Source: Acholoe squamosa
Lineage: Eukaryota; Annelida; Polychaeta; Phyllodocida; Polynoidae
NCBI GenBank assembly: GCA_949317995.1
Contig: OX439040.1
Span: 53,664,089 to 53,728,088, forward strand
DNA length: 64,000 bases
Direction: 5' to 3'
Each line of letters begins with the position of its first letter. Positions within the stretch are counted from its first letter, which is position 1. Made by a program: the position numbers and the translations under genes. Shown one piece after another: positions 32,200 through 45,500 of this stretch. The notes under the pieces are model-generated. The model saw only the letters and a list, made by a program, of their open reading frames with translations, made no database searches and was not told the origin of the DNA.

Positions 32200-33830
32200 C
32201 AAATGCCTTGCTACAATGCACCTATATTGATTATCTTAAGTATAAGAGAAAATAAATAGGGATTATATTAAACCTTAAAGTGGTCACTAATGCATTGATG
32301 CATCATACCCATCGGTCGTCATAATGCATGAATGTGGGCCTAGCAAGTAATATAAACTTCACTAAGGGATTGCAGGGTGTGGCTTATAATCAAAAATACT
32401 CGTATGGTTGGCATAATACTTATGCAAAAATAAAATGCACTTATCCAAAATAATAGGTATTTTCTGGATATTCAAAAAATATAGGTCTTCTTTGGATATT
32501 TTTTTAGAAATATCCAAAGAAGACCTATATATATACTACTACTATACACATGACAGAATACAACCTTCATCTATACAATTTTTACTTTTACTTTTTACTT
32601 TTTCCACATGTGATAGAACAAAACCTTAACCTTTGAATAACTTTCAAAGTGGTAAATCTGACGTTGTAAATGCTTTTGTATCGTTTTTCTAAACTAGCTA
32701 TTAGTTTTAAAAAGTTTGTCATCATAAGTTTCCTTTTTTCTATTTGCTCAGGCGCAAAAAGTGTCTATTTTAAGGTGCAAGAAGTAAATTTTGTTATTTG
32801 GCCTCCCATAGATTCGGTCACCATCAGTAACTCACAAGATCCAGTTCGACACTAGTAACCTGTACAGAGCTCAACTATGCGGCCAATCAGAGATGGCCAT
32901 TGTATCATCAGGAACGATGAATGTAGACCCAACTAAAAGCTACTCCCTAGATAGATTGGGACTGTGGTTCTCAGTCTTGGCAGCTGCTTTCTCCCTCTTC
33001 ACAAAGGAACACCTGTTAAGTATAACAATTTATTTCTCCAATGACTTGCTTAGCATAATTGCTCCATAATTTTTTCCCAAAATGTTGGGGGGTGGGCTCA
33101 CTATTGATTCCTATAGTAGCTACTCCTCTCCCTTCATATCTGTGCCCATGTCCCAAAATACTAGGTAAGATCCTGCCCCTGGACATGGTACCATGGCAAG
33201 TTGATTCTGAGGGCCTCACCACCTGATACTAAGTGATGGCCCCCGGATGTAAAACTAAACAAACAAAAAAAATGAAGGAACACCCAGGTCCACTGTGTGT
33301 ATCAGCCTCAAGTTGAGCATAGTGCTGACATGAAAGTTTTTATGTGCAATTATAGGCCACTCTAGCACAACTATAACTCTGGGGAGGCAGCCTTTTGGTA
33401 CTCCTGGGACTTTACATAATTTCAAGCTGCTCTCAGCAGGATTTTAAATTATTGCAAATAATTCATCTATTCACTTTGCATATAGAACTGACGAAATGGA
33501 GTAAATAGTCCACATGGGACACTTGTGGAGAAAAATAACTGAGTTCGCTGCACCATTCATCAATTGAAGCTGCTCCAACCTCCTGCATAGTTTTGAACAG
33601 TGTGTGTACAGAGTTAGTATTTGGCGAGAAAAGAGATCAATGCCCCAGGTATTTGCGTAATAACCAAAGGCAGAGGGACTGAGTGCACCTTATATGCAAG
33701 GTAGGTGGGAAAATCAAAAGGTAAAAACTGCCGAAAATAGCTTTAAATGGGACACATTTCAGCATTCTGCCCCTGAATGGTAAGTGCTCTTAAAAATCCA
33801 ACTAAAATGAATCTGTCCTACTCCCATCAG
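32200..33830. other. Intergenic, no gene recognised; one strong hairpin
   Basis: A hairpin at 32479-32530 pairs ATAGGTCTTCTTTGGATATT with its complement around a short T-rich loop. Short open frames (32435-32855, 33016-33222) show no domain or splice context that I can support. Confidence 0.5.
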
Positions 33831-34771
33831 TGAGGATGGAAGGAGATTTTTGAGAAGAGCGGGAGGTAGGTTAAGAGGACGGGTGGTCATTGAGGAGGGA
33901 AGGAGGATGATGAGGAGAGAGGGAGGTTAATGAGGAGGGGGGAGGTCAGTTAGGAGGGAAGAAGGGAGGTGGGTGAGGAGGGATGGATGTGGGTGAGGAG
34001 GGGAGGAGGTTGGTTAAGAGGGAACGAGATTGGTCAGGAAGGAGGGAGGTGGGTGAGGAAGGAAAGAGGTCAGTGAAGAGGGAGGGATGTCAGTGAGAAG
34101 AGAAGGAAGTGGGTGAGGTGGATGAGGAGGGAGGGAGGTGGATGAGAAGGGAGGGTGGTAGGTCAGGAGAGACAGAGATGGATGAGGATGGAAGGACATG
34201 GATTAGGAGGGAGGGAGGTGGGTAAGGAAGGACAGAAGTCAGTGAGGAAGGATGAATGTCAGTGAGGACAGAAGCAAGTGGTTGAGGAGGAAAGCAGGGA
34301 AGGTAAGTAAGGCAGAGGGAAGTGGATGAGAAGGGAAGGAGTTTGGTGAGGAGGGAGGGAGGTGGACGTGGAAGAAAGGATTGGTCAGGAAGGAGGGAGG
34401 GAGGGAGGTCAGAGAGTAGAGAAGAAGTTTGAAGAGGAGGATAGGAGCTTAGTGAAAAAGGAGAGGGGTGAGTGAGGGAGGTGGGTGGGTGAGGAGGGAG
34501 GGAGGTCAGTGAGCAGGGAAGTAGGTTGGTGAGGAGGAAGGGAAGGTTGGCGAGGACGGGAGGAGGTTGGTAAGGAGGAATGGAGGTGGGAGAGGAAGGA
34601 GAGAGGTCAGTGAAGAGGTACGTCAGTGAAAAGAGAAGGAAGTGGGTGAGGAGGGTGAGGTGGATGAGGAGAGAGGAGTGTGGATGAGAAGGGAGAGTGG
34701 TAGGTCAGGAGACACTGAGGTGGATTAGGATGGAGGGAGGGAGGGAGGTGAGGAGGGAGGGATGTCAATGA
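33830..34771 (+). repeat. Polypurine minisatellite
   Basis: Nearly continuous GGGAGG, GAGGAGG and GGTGGGTGAGGA phrases on the plus strand, irregular 20-30 bp units. It meets the pyrimidine half head-on near 34772. The minus-strand open frames here are low-complexity Pro/Ser/His translations, not genes. Confidence 0.9.
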
Positions 34772-37100
34772 CCCATCCTGAACCACCTCCCTCCTTGCAT
34801 CCTCACCCACCTCCCTTCCTCCTCACCAACCTCCCTCCCTCCTCATCCACCTCCATCCCTGCTCACCCACCTCCCTTCCTTCTCACCAACCTCCATCCCT
34901 CCTCACCCACCTCACTTCCTCCTCACCAACCTCCTCCCCTCCTCATCCACCTACCTCCCTCCTCACCAACCTCCTTCCCTCAACATTCCTTCTTCCTTGC
35001 CCACCTCCCTTCTCAATGACCTCCCTCCCTCCTCACCCAACTCCCTCCTTCCTGACCAAACTCATTTCTTCCTCATCCACCTCCCTCCCTCCTCTCCAAA
35101 TTCCTTCCCTCCTCATCCACCTCCCTCTGCCTTCCCTCCTTTCCTCCTCACCCACTTCCTTCTCTCCTCACTGACATCCCTCCCTCCTCACTGACCTCTG
35201 TCGTCCTTCCTTCCCCACCTCCCTCCTTCCTGACCAACCTCCTTCCTTCCTCATTCACCTACTTCCCTCCTCACCAACCTCCCTCCCTCCCTCCTTTATA
35301 ACCTCTTTCCCTCCTCACCCATCTCCCTCCTGCCTTACTCACCCCCTCCCTTCTCACCAAACCCTCCTCATCAGACCTCTCCTCCCTGACCTCCCTCCTT
35401 CCTTGCTGACCAGCCTCCCTCCCTCCTCACCAACCTCCTTCCCTGCTTACTCACCTCCCACCTCCTTCCTGGCTCACTTACCTCCCTCCCTCCTCAGCCA
35501 CCTCCCTCCTGCCTTACTCACCCCCTCCCTTCTTACCAAACCCTCCTCATCAGACCTCTCCTCCCTGACCTCCCTCCTTCCTTGCTGACCAGCCTCCCTC
35601 CCTCCTCACCAACCTCCTTCCCTCCGCACCATCTCCCTACCTCCTCACCAGCCTCCATCCCTCCTCACCAAACACCTTCCCTGCTCACTGACCTCCCTCC
35701 CACCTCACTGACCTCTGCCTTACTCACCTTCCCTCCTTTCCTCCTGAACCACTTGCTTTTGTCCTCATTGAAATCCCTCCCTCCTCACTGACCCATCCTG
35801 AACCACCTCCCTCCTTGCATCCTCACCCACCTCCCTTCCTCCTCACCAACCTCCCTCCCTCCTCATCCACCTCCATCCCTCCTCACCCACCTCCCTTCCT
35901 CCTCACCAACCTCCTCCCCTCCTCATCCACCTACCTCCCTCCTCACCAACCTCCTTCCCTCAACATTCCTTCTTCCTTGCCCACCTCCCTTCTCAAAAAC
36001 CTCCCTCCCTCCTCACCCAACTCCCTCCTTCCTGACCAAACTCATTTCTTCCTCATCCACCTGCCTCCCTCCTCACCAAATTCCTTCCCTCCTCATCCAC
36101 CTCCCTCTGCCTTCCCTCCTTTCCTCCTCACCCACTTCCTTCTCTCCTCACTGACATCCCTCCCTCCTCACTGACCTCTGTTGTCCTTCCTTCCCCACCT
36201 CCCTCCTTCCTGACCAACCTCCTTCCTTCCTCATTCACCTACTTCCCTCCTTACCAACCTCCCTCCCTCCTCAATAACCTCTTTCCCTCCTCACCCATCT
36301 CCCTCCTGCCTTACTCACCCCCTCCCTTCTCACCAAACCCTCCTCATCAGACCTCTCCTCCCTGACCTCCCTCCTTCCTTGCTGACCAGCCTCCCTCCCT
36401 CCTCACCAACCTCCTTCCCTGCTTACTCACCTCCTACCTCCTTCCTGGCTCACTGACCTCCCTCCCTCCTCATCCACCTCCCTCCAGCCTTACTCACCCC
36501 CTTCCTTCTCACCAAACCCTCCTCATCAGACCTCTCCTCCCTGACCTCCCTCCTTCCTTGCTGACCAGCCTCCCTCCCTCCTCACCAACCTCCTTCCCTC
36601 CGTACCATCTCCCTCCCTCCTCACCAGCCTCCATCCCTCCTCACCCATCTCCCTCCCTCCAAACTCCTTCCCTGCTCACTGACCTCCCTCCCTCCTCACT
36701 GACCTCTACCTTACTCACCTTCCCTCCTGAACCACTTGCTTTTGTCCTCATTGACATCCCTCCCTCCTCACTGACCCATCCTGAACCACCTCCCTCCTTG
36801 CATCCTCACCCACCTCCCTTCCTCCTCACCAACCTCCCTCCCTCCTCATCCACCTCCATCCCTCCTCACCCACCTCCCTTCCTCCTCACCAACCTCCTCC
36901 CCTCCTCATCCACCTACCTCCCTCCTCACCAACCTCCTCCCCTCCTCATCCACCTACCTCCCTCCTCACCAACCTCCTTCCCTCAACATTCCTTCTTCCT
37001 TGCCCACCTCCCTTCTCAATGACCTCCCTCCCTCCTCACCCAACTCCCTCCTTCCTGACCAAACTCATTTCTTCCTCATCCACCTCCCTCCCTCCTCACC
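34772..37100 (+). repeat. Polypyrimidine minisatellite with about 1-kb higher-order repeats
   Basis: CCTCCCTCCTCACC units. The landmark ACCCATCCTGAACCACCTCC starts at about 34771, 35790 and 36775, so blocks of about 1 kb are repeated nearly intact. The plus-strand frames up to 154 codons are translations of the repeat and have no function that I can support. Confidence 0.9.
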
Positions 37101-37126
37101 AAAACCCTAGGTGTCCACAAATTACG

Positions 37127-37388
37127 AATTGTCCACAAAACCAACATTTAAACACCTAAACACATGAAGTGTTTAGGTGTTTAGCTTTTAAACACTTGTC
37201 TAAACACTGAAGTGTTTAAGTGTTTAGCATTATAACACTTGGTAAAAACACTTCATGGTTAAACGCGTTTAAAATTGAACATGTTTAGTACTAAAATAGT
37301 GTTTAGAAATATGGGACAAATAAGTGTTTAAACAAGTGTTTAAATTCTAAACACTAGTGTTTAATCCCTAAACACTGTTTTTACAGTG
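37127..37388. mobile_element. Left-truncated TGTTTA-rich CACTG-family MITE
   Basis: Matches 2042-2344 for most of its length, including the right end TAAACACTGTTTTTACAGTG followed by TA. The left TIR is missing, replaced near 37119 by the edge of the minisatellite. Confidence 0.75.
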
Positions 37389-38610
37389 TACACATAGGAG
37401 TTGGACCCTTACTTATACCCATATTATATTTACTGTGTGTGTGAAATACCTGTCTATTGACATTTGTATTACTGATACATAAATACTGCCTAAGCTTGAA
37501 TAAACCAGTGATAACTGGAATATGTAATAGGAGCTTGATATTCTTACTCACTGTAGCCACTAGTCATGATGGCATTTCGGCTCATTATTGCATCATTTGA
37601 GGGCTGTGCCATTGGTAACGATGTGTTATAGTATAGGGGTCTGACCTAGAGTATACTTGGGTCCTAATGGTTATTATCACTGACTGTTAAACTGCAGGCG
37701 ACCCCCACTCATGGCCGCCTCATGTCAGGTCAGGTCATGTGACAGTCTGCTTCATGGCATAGTTGGACAGATTCCGACTGGATACAGTGGTGATGTTAAG
37801 TATATATGGATCTTAGACAATAGTACAGGACACGTCTAGCTACACCAACCTGAATGATAATCAGGGCTAGCAACCCAGGTGCTATACAAGCCACCTATGG
37901 ATAACGGCACATGACCTGGGTCAACTGGACCAAGCACATCTCTCAGCAAAAGATCTCTAATCAATCATTTTCATGGGATATTGAAAATCACTCTGGTTAT
38001 GATTTGACGGTTGGAGGATCTAAATGGATAAAGTATAGGATGATGTGTACAACAATGCTGCAAACTAACAGATCTCCATAGCAACGGTTCTTTCATGAAA
38101 CTCATTCAAAGGGACGATGACGTGAGTATCACACAAATATGAATATAAAATTCTCATCAAGTTATATTCACCATTCCAAAGATCATACAATATAGAATTT
38201 AGAATTTGTCAATTTGCAGGCCTATTGGAGAAAAGGGGGTTCTAGACCCTCCACTTGAAACTCATTACCTCTAGATTTGTTATCAATTGTAGATGAGGAA
38301 GGGAAGCAGTTTAACAACAAAGATATCAATAGAAACAGTTTAAGAAACAAACAAACAAACAAAAGAATCATGTGACTTAACGTTTGGACCTCCATAGATT
38401 TCTTATCTATAAACAGCAACTTAACCAAAATAGCAAACTTGTGTATGCTGCCAATTGAATTCTATTCTATTCTCACCAACCGACCTTGAGGCAAACGATA
38501 GTGAGAGAATAGTTGGCGGTTTTTGCCGATAGTTACATTGGCATCCCCAGGTTTGTGCACACATGTTCACAGATACTATAAATAAATTAAGTTAAATTCA
38601 GTAAAAAGAC
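37389..38610. other. Intergenic, no gene recognised
   Basis: No coding or repeat structure that I can support. The minus-strand frame at 38222-38428 has no recognisable feature. Confidence 0.4.

Positions 38611-38674
<64 letters not shown>
38611..38674. repeat. (TA)n microsatellite, left half
   Basis: An almost pure TA run. The same run resumes at 39309-39340 after a MITE. Confidence 0.9.
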
Positions 38675-38678
<4 letters not shown>

Positions 38679-39304
38679 GACAGATAAGGGAAAAGGGTCC
38701 TCCAAGACAAAATGTGAAATTTAAAATTTAAGTTATCAGCTTTAAAATGATGTATAACACATGCAGATAGCCCTTCTGGTCTTGGAGATATTGCTTCTTG
38801 AAAATGGAATGACATAACTGTATCAATGCAGCCAATAAGCTCTATAATTCATTGTTTTGATTAAACCAGGCATCTAATTAGCATAATGATTTCAATAATC
38901 AATCAAAAAATGACAAAACCTTTCCATTCATTTGGGAATATCTTTTGATCTATAAATGATATCTATATGCTTTTTTTCAGCTTATGAATCTCCATCAATC
39001 ATTTTATCAAGTGACATTGTTTTTGTTTATATTGGGAATATAATTTTGGTTGCCATGGCAACACACTTTTCTGAGAACCCATATTTTGGCCTTGTTTTGG
39101 ATTAAAAACGTTCCATTTACATTCCAAACAGATAGGAAATGCCCAAAAATAGAACGTTTTTAACAGAACTATCTTTTTCTGTCTTGAAAAATACCTGAAT
39201 GCAATTTTTGGCCTACTTTTCCTATTTTTAGCCTTTATACCTCCCCTAGAGGCTAAACCCAGTACTAAAAATCCCGCAGGGAGGGCCTTTTCCCCTCATC
39301 TGCC

Positions 39305-39308
<4 letters not shown>
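38675..39308. mobile_element. MITE inserted in a (TA)n microsatellite
   Basis: 634 bp with TIRs of about 26 bp: left TGTGGACAGATAAGGGAAAA, right read in reverse TGTGGGCAGATGAGGGGAAA. TA repeats touch both ends, consistent with a TA target. No ORF of transposase size. Confidence 0.7.
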
Positions 39309-39340
<32 letters not shown>

Positions 39341-39343
<3 letters not shown>

Positions 39344-40445
39344 GAATATCACAATTCTGTGTCAAATCTATACCAGTATGGTGCATGAACTATATCTGAC
39401 ATGCGTAATGTCCATGGCTAACTAACCTATGTACATATGCTATATATACATATGCCTCAAGTCCACAAAATGTGGAGAACCTTGGTAAGCCACTCATGCT
39501 TAGAATACACAGCCTCGTTCACCTTAGGTGGATGAAGAGATAATATGCATGCTGGTCTCAAATAACCGCTGGAAGTAAAGGGGTCATGAGATCTTGAATA
39601 AACGCCTGTCTTGTATAGGGGTTCGATGCAATGCCCCCTCCAAATCTATATAAGCGCTGGGACTGAAAAATGCTAAAACGATTTGATAGAACATTAGGAT
39701 CCTGACTCCTCTCCCAGCCCCAATTGTAAATAGGGAATAGCTTGCCCTGTACATGGTGCAGGGTAAGCTAATGTAGAGTCATTAGATTTGCACTAACAGT
39801 AACTCCCCCTGTAGACCCAAATAATAAGCAATCCACTGTAAAACCGGTGTGCTAGGCTGACAACGTATGGAATACAATTCTATTATAGCCTGTGAATTTC
39901 TGCGCTGCCAGGCCTGGAGGTGCATGGTGGTTGCAACATCTGAACCTACATGTATACTAGCATGCTTCAATGGCCAGGTCCTTTTATGTCTTTTTTAAAA
40001 GAAACCTCTGCCACACCATGTGGCCGATGTAAAAAAAACAACTTTTTTTCATACTAGCATAGTAAAAAATATGTATTAGTGAGCTTGGTATCGGGAAGTG
40101 AATAATCCATTAATTTCCAAAAGTCTTCACAAATTTTGTAAAAGAAACATAAAAGAGTTGTACGAACAGATACCAATTACTCATGAATGGGGTGGAATCG
40201 TCCTGACTACAGATATGTATCACGCCAATCCCTTCACGCCACCTATCAAGTGGGCTTCCCTATAGCCCACTCAAAGGGGTCTTTTTCCTATCCCCTCGGA
40301 TGAGCGTGGTGTGAAATTGTGTAATGTACTTCTCGCTATAAACATTAACTTAGCTGTCGAAATGGCGTTAAACATCTCTTACCCACTCACTCACAACACC
40401 TATCCAGGTAGGATTGGCATGATGCATGAGAGCAACCCTTGTTAA
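39341..40445. other. Intergenic, no gene recognised
   Basis: No supported feature. Short frames such as 39782-39970 lack domains. Confidence 0.4.
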
Positions 40446-41003
40446 GGTGGCTGGCGGGTATTGTCAGTTCACCATTTGCACACCAGGGGTCTCCTGTGCT
40501 CTATTGAAATTATGAGAACGAAATATGCAAAATTCTGAATGGGTTGAATAGGGATTTGAACTCCAGACCTCTTGTGTACAAGGCAGAGATGTAACACATG
40601 CGCCACAGAGTCAGTTGTGGGAGGGAATTTGGAATGTATTATATAATCTAGATGTACATGTACTTATTCTAGCCATTTCCCTTAAGGAAAATTTTCAATC
40701 ATCCAGAACATTAGAAATATGGCTGGGACCATATGTCAGAACTACACTCACTGCAAAGATATGTGTATAATCTAAGTGGCTGAGGAAGTTATAAAAAAAT
40801 CTAATTACTTTTGGATATGACTCTGTGGATTTATGTTGCTTATTGTTGTATAACCCTATATAACAGTAAAAGTTCTGTATCTCAGAAATATGCCTGGGAC
40901 CCCCACATTTTTATTGCATATATGAATAGTACATATCATTTTGGGATTCTGGTGATAATCTGGCGAAAGTCTAATTACTTTGATTCTATCCCCGCCAGCC
41001 ACC
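40446..41003. mobile_element. TTAA-target MITE carrying a tRNA-like segment
   Basis: 558 bp with 13-bp perfect TIRs (GGTGGCTGGCGGG and its complement), flanked by TTAA at 40442-40445 and 41004-41007. TTAA duplication points to piggyBac or Kolobok. Both short frames at 40811-41065 cross the end and are not genes. Confidence 0.8.
40541..40612 (-). pseudogene. tRNA-derived sequence (SINE head or tRNA pseudogene)
   Basis: On the minus strand, GTGGCGCATGTGTTA resembles a pol III A box and GGAGTTCAAATCCC resembles a B box at tRNA-like spacing. The acceptor stem ends do not pair, so it is not a working tRNA. Confidence 0.55.
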
Positions 41004-41405
41004 TTAAGGAGACAAACAATGTGCAAACCTGCATAAATCAGGGTACCCATATCTATCGGTTGTAGTTTTACCTGACCTTCATTGACTTTTAACTGAGCAA
41101 AAATCTAATAATTTGTTGGGCTCACAAAAAGGTTCACCAAATCCTGAGCAAGGATATGTAAAATTTCTTTGTATATTTGCGTGAAAACATATTCATGTTA
41201 TCAAATCATTTTCATCCCCGAAATTGTCAATTTAACAGATTTCTTTCGTCAAAATGTCGTTTAGACTGACTGACAAAGAAAAACAGCTTGACTGACATTT
41301 CATTGACAGATGGGAACCCTGATTAATACTGCGACTCTAATAGCCTAGGTCACATCTTTTCTAACCTTAGCCTTATAAATAATTATTAGAAATACTTATT
41401 AGATA
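41004..41405. other. Intergenic, no gene recognised
   Basis: No supported feature. Confidence 0.4.
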
Positions 41406-41427
41406 ATGAGAGAGAGAAGAGAGAGAG

Positions 41428-41481
<54 letters not shown>
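41406..41481. repeat. (GA)n microsatellite
   Basis: A GA run with a short GATA interruption. Confidence 0.9.
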
Positions 41482-41483
<2 letters not shown>

Positions 41484-42430
41484 GAATCTTATCTGATTTT
41501 CTGTGGCTATATCTAAGAAGACTCCATTTTCAATAGGCCTATTGTCGAGACTGTCATTGGGAAAGGCAGCATTCTTCATCAAGGGCCAAACATTGTCAGA
41601 CTTTGTTTCAAAGTGTTAATATACATGCTTGCTTTTACTCAGAAGGGGTCATTCTTCTGACATCTTTCACCTTTCTAGCTGCAGACAAGACTTATGTTTC
41701 GTTTTTTTGGCGATAAATTAAAGTGACAGATGTTTTATATAGATATAAAAAATGAACAGCAAATATGTTGCTGTCACTAAGTGCTGTTGCAGGTTCAGTA
41801 ACCAGCTGTGTCACACAGTGTACACGTATATGACACATATGACATCCCTCATAATGAATATGACAGATGATAGATGGACCATATCCTTTTACAGCTATTG
41901 TAAGTGGATTACATTATGTGCCTCATGTATACATAGACATCTTTGGAGAAATGAGATTTCATCTCCCGTGGCCATTCCCTATATCTTTCTATAGTTTTTT
42001 TTCTTGTGCAAACAACCCCTCAAATTTGGTCCCTTTTCACAGGGAAAATATGGAAAAGTTAGAACCGTTTTCGAGGTTTAAGGCCAAATTGCATTTTCTA
42101 ATCAAGGATGACAAACCCTCAAACCCTAGTTATTGGTTGGGAATTCCCACAACTGAAGTAGAAATATGTGGTCAGTTTGGAATCTGAGTGAGAATCTGGG
42201 AGCAAATTAAATCTTAATGATTTATCGCAATGTACATATATGATTTTCTTTATCAGGCCAGCATATATAATATTATTCTTTACATTTTGTGAAGTGCAAT
42301 TACCGATAGCTCAACCAATCAACCTTTATCGGCCTTTACTTGCCATATTCAACATTCAGTTCATAAAGGATCTTTTCAAAATATCATCTTCTCTTTATTC
42401 TAATACCCTTTTCCTCTTGCTCTTCCACAG
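41482..42430. other. Upstream region of the sulfotransferase gene; first exon not found
   Basis: Open frames at 41752-41994 and 41867-42187 have no family I recognise. The region should hold, or lie downstream of, the missing first exon of the sulfotransferase. A polypyrimidine tract with a TTCTAAT branch-like site leads into the acceptor at 42430. Confidence 0.4.
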
Positions 42431-42536
42431 GTGTATTCGGCGTATATACTGTTCACATAGGGCCACACTGGTGGTCCTAGTTATCATCACATGCTGGGCT
42501 TTGTTAACCACCCTGGAATTGGTTGGTTTATCAGAG
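42431..42536 (+). CDS. Sulfotransferase exon: signal anchor
   Basis: After TCTTCCACAG. Encodes a short basic cytosolic tail (RRIYCSHR) and a hydrophobic anchor. Ends in phase 0 at GTATGC. Confidence 0.75.
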
Positions 42537-45500
42537 GTATGCCTTATCTGTATGAAATTGACCAACAAATAATTGTTGGAATCTTAGGGGATTGCCAGCT
42601 ACAGTAGCTTAAAGCAAGAATTGTCAGTTATGCATTCTATAGGTCGAATCCCACATGGCGAAAAATGCCTCAAATATCTCTTTAGAAACCAAATAATTCA
42701 AGCTACACTGTAAGAAGTAGGCAGGATTATTTTACAGCAAAATCACTTGGCAACTTTGGTTCCAGTACATTTTGCTGTAAATCTCCAGGAGGTGAATCAC
42801 TGTAATTTTATAGAACAATTCAGAGTAATCTTACAGTAACAGCCACTGTGATCATACAGCAAGATCAATCAGTTCTACAGAAACATATGCTGTAAATTAA
42901 CAGCAAAATGTGTTGTAAAATTACAGGGAAATGTCTTGTAAATAAACTGCAATATTTTCTGTGAAAGGACAGCAAATTTTGCTGTAAATGAACAACAAAG
43001 TATACTATAAATTTCCAGAAACCTTTGCTGGCAACTGAGGTATCAGCAACTATTGCTGTAAAATTACAGAAACTCAAATATTGTAGAATTACAGCAAGGG
43101 GTTCTGTTAATCAACAACAAATGTATTATATATCACTGTTATAAAAGACACTGCTATATACTCTGCTTTTGGGTTCGGTTCATGGTAATCATCCCCATAA
43201 TATCAATTATATATGCGTGTGCTCTATGCAGACATTGATACTATATGAAGTATATGAAGTATAATGAAGATAAAAATGTCTCCAATCCCAGTGAGGCACT
43301 ATTGAGGGTAAGAGACGTAGAGAACCATCTCACCCGAACCATTTCATGGTCATTCAGTTTTAACACTGAAATAAGCTAAAGGCGTGTAGGCCTATGTTAG
43401 CTTCAACCCCAGAGTCCAGAGTCCAGGGTTATGGTGTCATGTATGCATATTATTGGTTGTTCCTAGTTCCTTCTCAGGTAACCTTGTACAATATCATTGG
43501 TGTACAATGCTAGATTGAACCTGTTGAGGTTATCATCATATTGCAATTCATTATTAACCCCTAGGTGCCCAAGCGTGCTTTAAAGCGCGGTTTTGGGCTT
43601 AAATGGGGTTTAAATACATGTGTATTGAAGTTAACTATCATCCAGATACTTCTACTGGTCCAATATTCAATGTTAGACCCTCTATAGAACGGCAATGACT
43701 TCCCAATCACAATACAACCATCCATTTTGCTCTATCCCCATTATACCAAACACAGGGAGTCAAAACTTGAACAAGAGCTGTCATACATATTATGTGATTC
43801 ATTAGAGGGCCACCCTCCAGAGGGCTAAGACCAGACATGACACCAATATTATGCTAGATCATATACATGTACATCCAATGTCCCAAACTCCCATTAGATT
43901 CTAAAATGTCTCCTGAGTGGTGGTGCACATATATGCAGAATTGAATGAGGCCTCAGAATTGCATGTATTGTGGATGAGGGGGGGGGTATATATTACACAA
44001 GAGAGACCAAATACTACAAAATGAAAACAAATGGAATGTTTTGGTAACTATGGTTACCAAACCTGACCAATAAATTCCATGTCCATCACTCAAAGTCTTA
44101 ATTGAGTTATAAGTATTCAGGAAATGTAATACAGAGCCAATATCAAAAGAGAAGATCAAAATAACACATGGGCTTATGAACTAAGTGATATAATTGTGAA
44201 ATAATGTAAACTCTTCAAATAATTCTGGCCACCAAAAGGTTAAGCTTTGGGGACAATATTGGATTCAGGTGTGCAATATAAGACTATACATACTAAACAT
44301 ATGGTATACCACTGGCCTCCGGTGGGGGAAAGTACATGTAAGGCTATTTTGATAAACCCTTTGAAGGGCCACTATAGGGTGATTGGCTGGCCTAGGGCTT
44401 ATGCATACAGAGTAATTATATAGGATCACTCACTGTACACATATATCTACACCTGCAAAGCCTTGGTATTACAGTAAGAGTCACAGTATTTGAGAGTACA
44501 ACACTTTCCCCTGTGCGTTTACAAGAGACATCTCTGTTATATTAAAAACATAAACTTCTTACAGTGTAATTCTTTATGATGCTATACATTCCATACTATA
44601 TACCTGCCCATTGAAACATTTTCAGTACAAATGAACAGTGCGTTTATTAGCAACATAATAGCAGGCCGATATTTAAGTAGTTTCATCTATATAATTATGC
44701 ATCATCAGAATGGGCATGTTTTATTCTTTCCAGACGATCAGCAACATAGTATTCATATCAATGAGATCATTGACAACTCCTGATGGATCTATGTCAGGTG
44801 TGGATCCTGACTCAGAAATAAAGACATCGCTTCACCATGCTTTCCTGCACCAGGTCCCAGATTACTTACCTTGTGTTAATAACACAGGTATGAATCAGTT
44901 CCTATCGTATTGTAATAATTGTATTTCGGCTTGGCGGGATACCCAAAGACGGACATACAATCTGGATACACCTTGTGATGCAATTTGATTATAGAAGTAG
45001 ATCTATGTGTTATTGTTAAGCCCAAAACCAGTTTTGGGTGTGAATGAAAATGATGGTTTCGATATATTTACCTCAGCTATCCCAAAGTCCTGATGTACCC
45101 CCAGGATGTACCCCCATGACTTCCTTTCGAACAAATCAGCCCCAGCTCCATCAACTGGTCCGACCGATTTACCCCCGTAATTTCCCACAGGTCAAATAAT
45201 GGATATAGATGAATAATTAGACCTTCCGATGAGGGTGGTATAATCTAGACATCCATGTGAGAGATATAACCAGCATGAATTTTAGTTCTGATAATCAATA
45301 TACAATGCCCTGCTTAGAAAGGAATCATTTCGATCACGGCTATTGGGCATATGCAGATATAATGTTAGGGCTTATACTTTTTTAACAATCATGGCTTTTG
45401 GTTCAAAAGCTAAGGTCAAGCATTTAAATGGGAACCTCAGGACAGATGTCTGCCTAGGGGTGTATCTAGATGGACCTATAACATGAACCTCATTTATTTT

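Noticed and set aside
34014-37022. Many Pro/Ser/Leu/His-rich open frames up to 154 codons
   Set aside because: They arise because CCTCCC-type repeats lack stop codons; composition is purely that of the repeat.
40541-40612. Functional tRNA gene
   Set aside because: Box-like motifs are present but the acceptor ends do not pair and the anticodon stem is poor.
41752-42187. Two open frames just upstream of the sulfotransferase
   Set aside because: They look partly protein-like but match no part of the family and I could not link them by splice phase to the 42431 exon.
42240-42430. Upstream extension of the anchor exon to the ATG at 42240
   Set aside because: A strong branch point, pyrimidine tract and CAG acceptor precede 42431, so the upstream part reads as intron; the alternative cannot be fully excluded.
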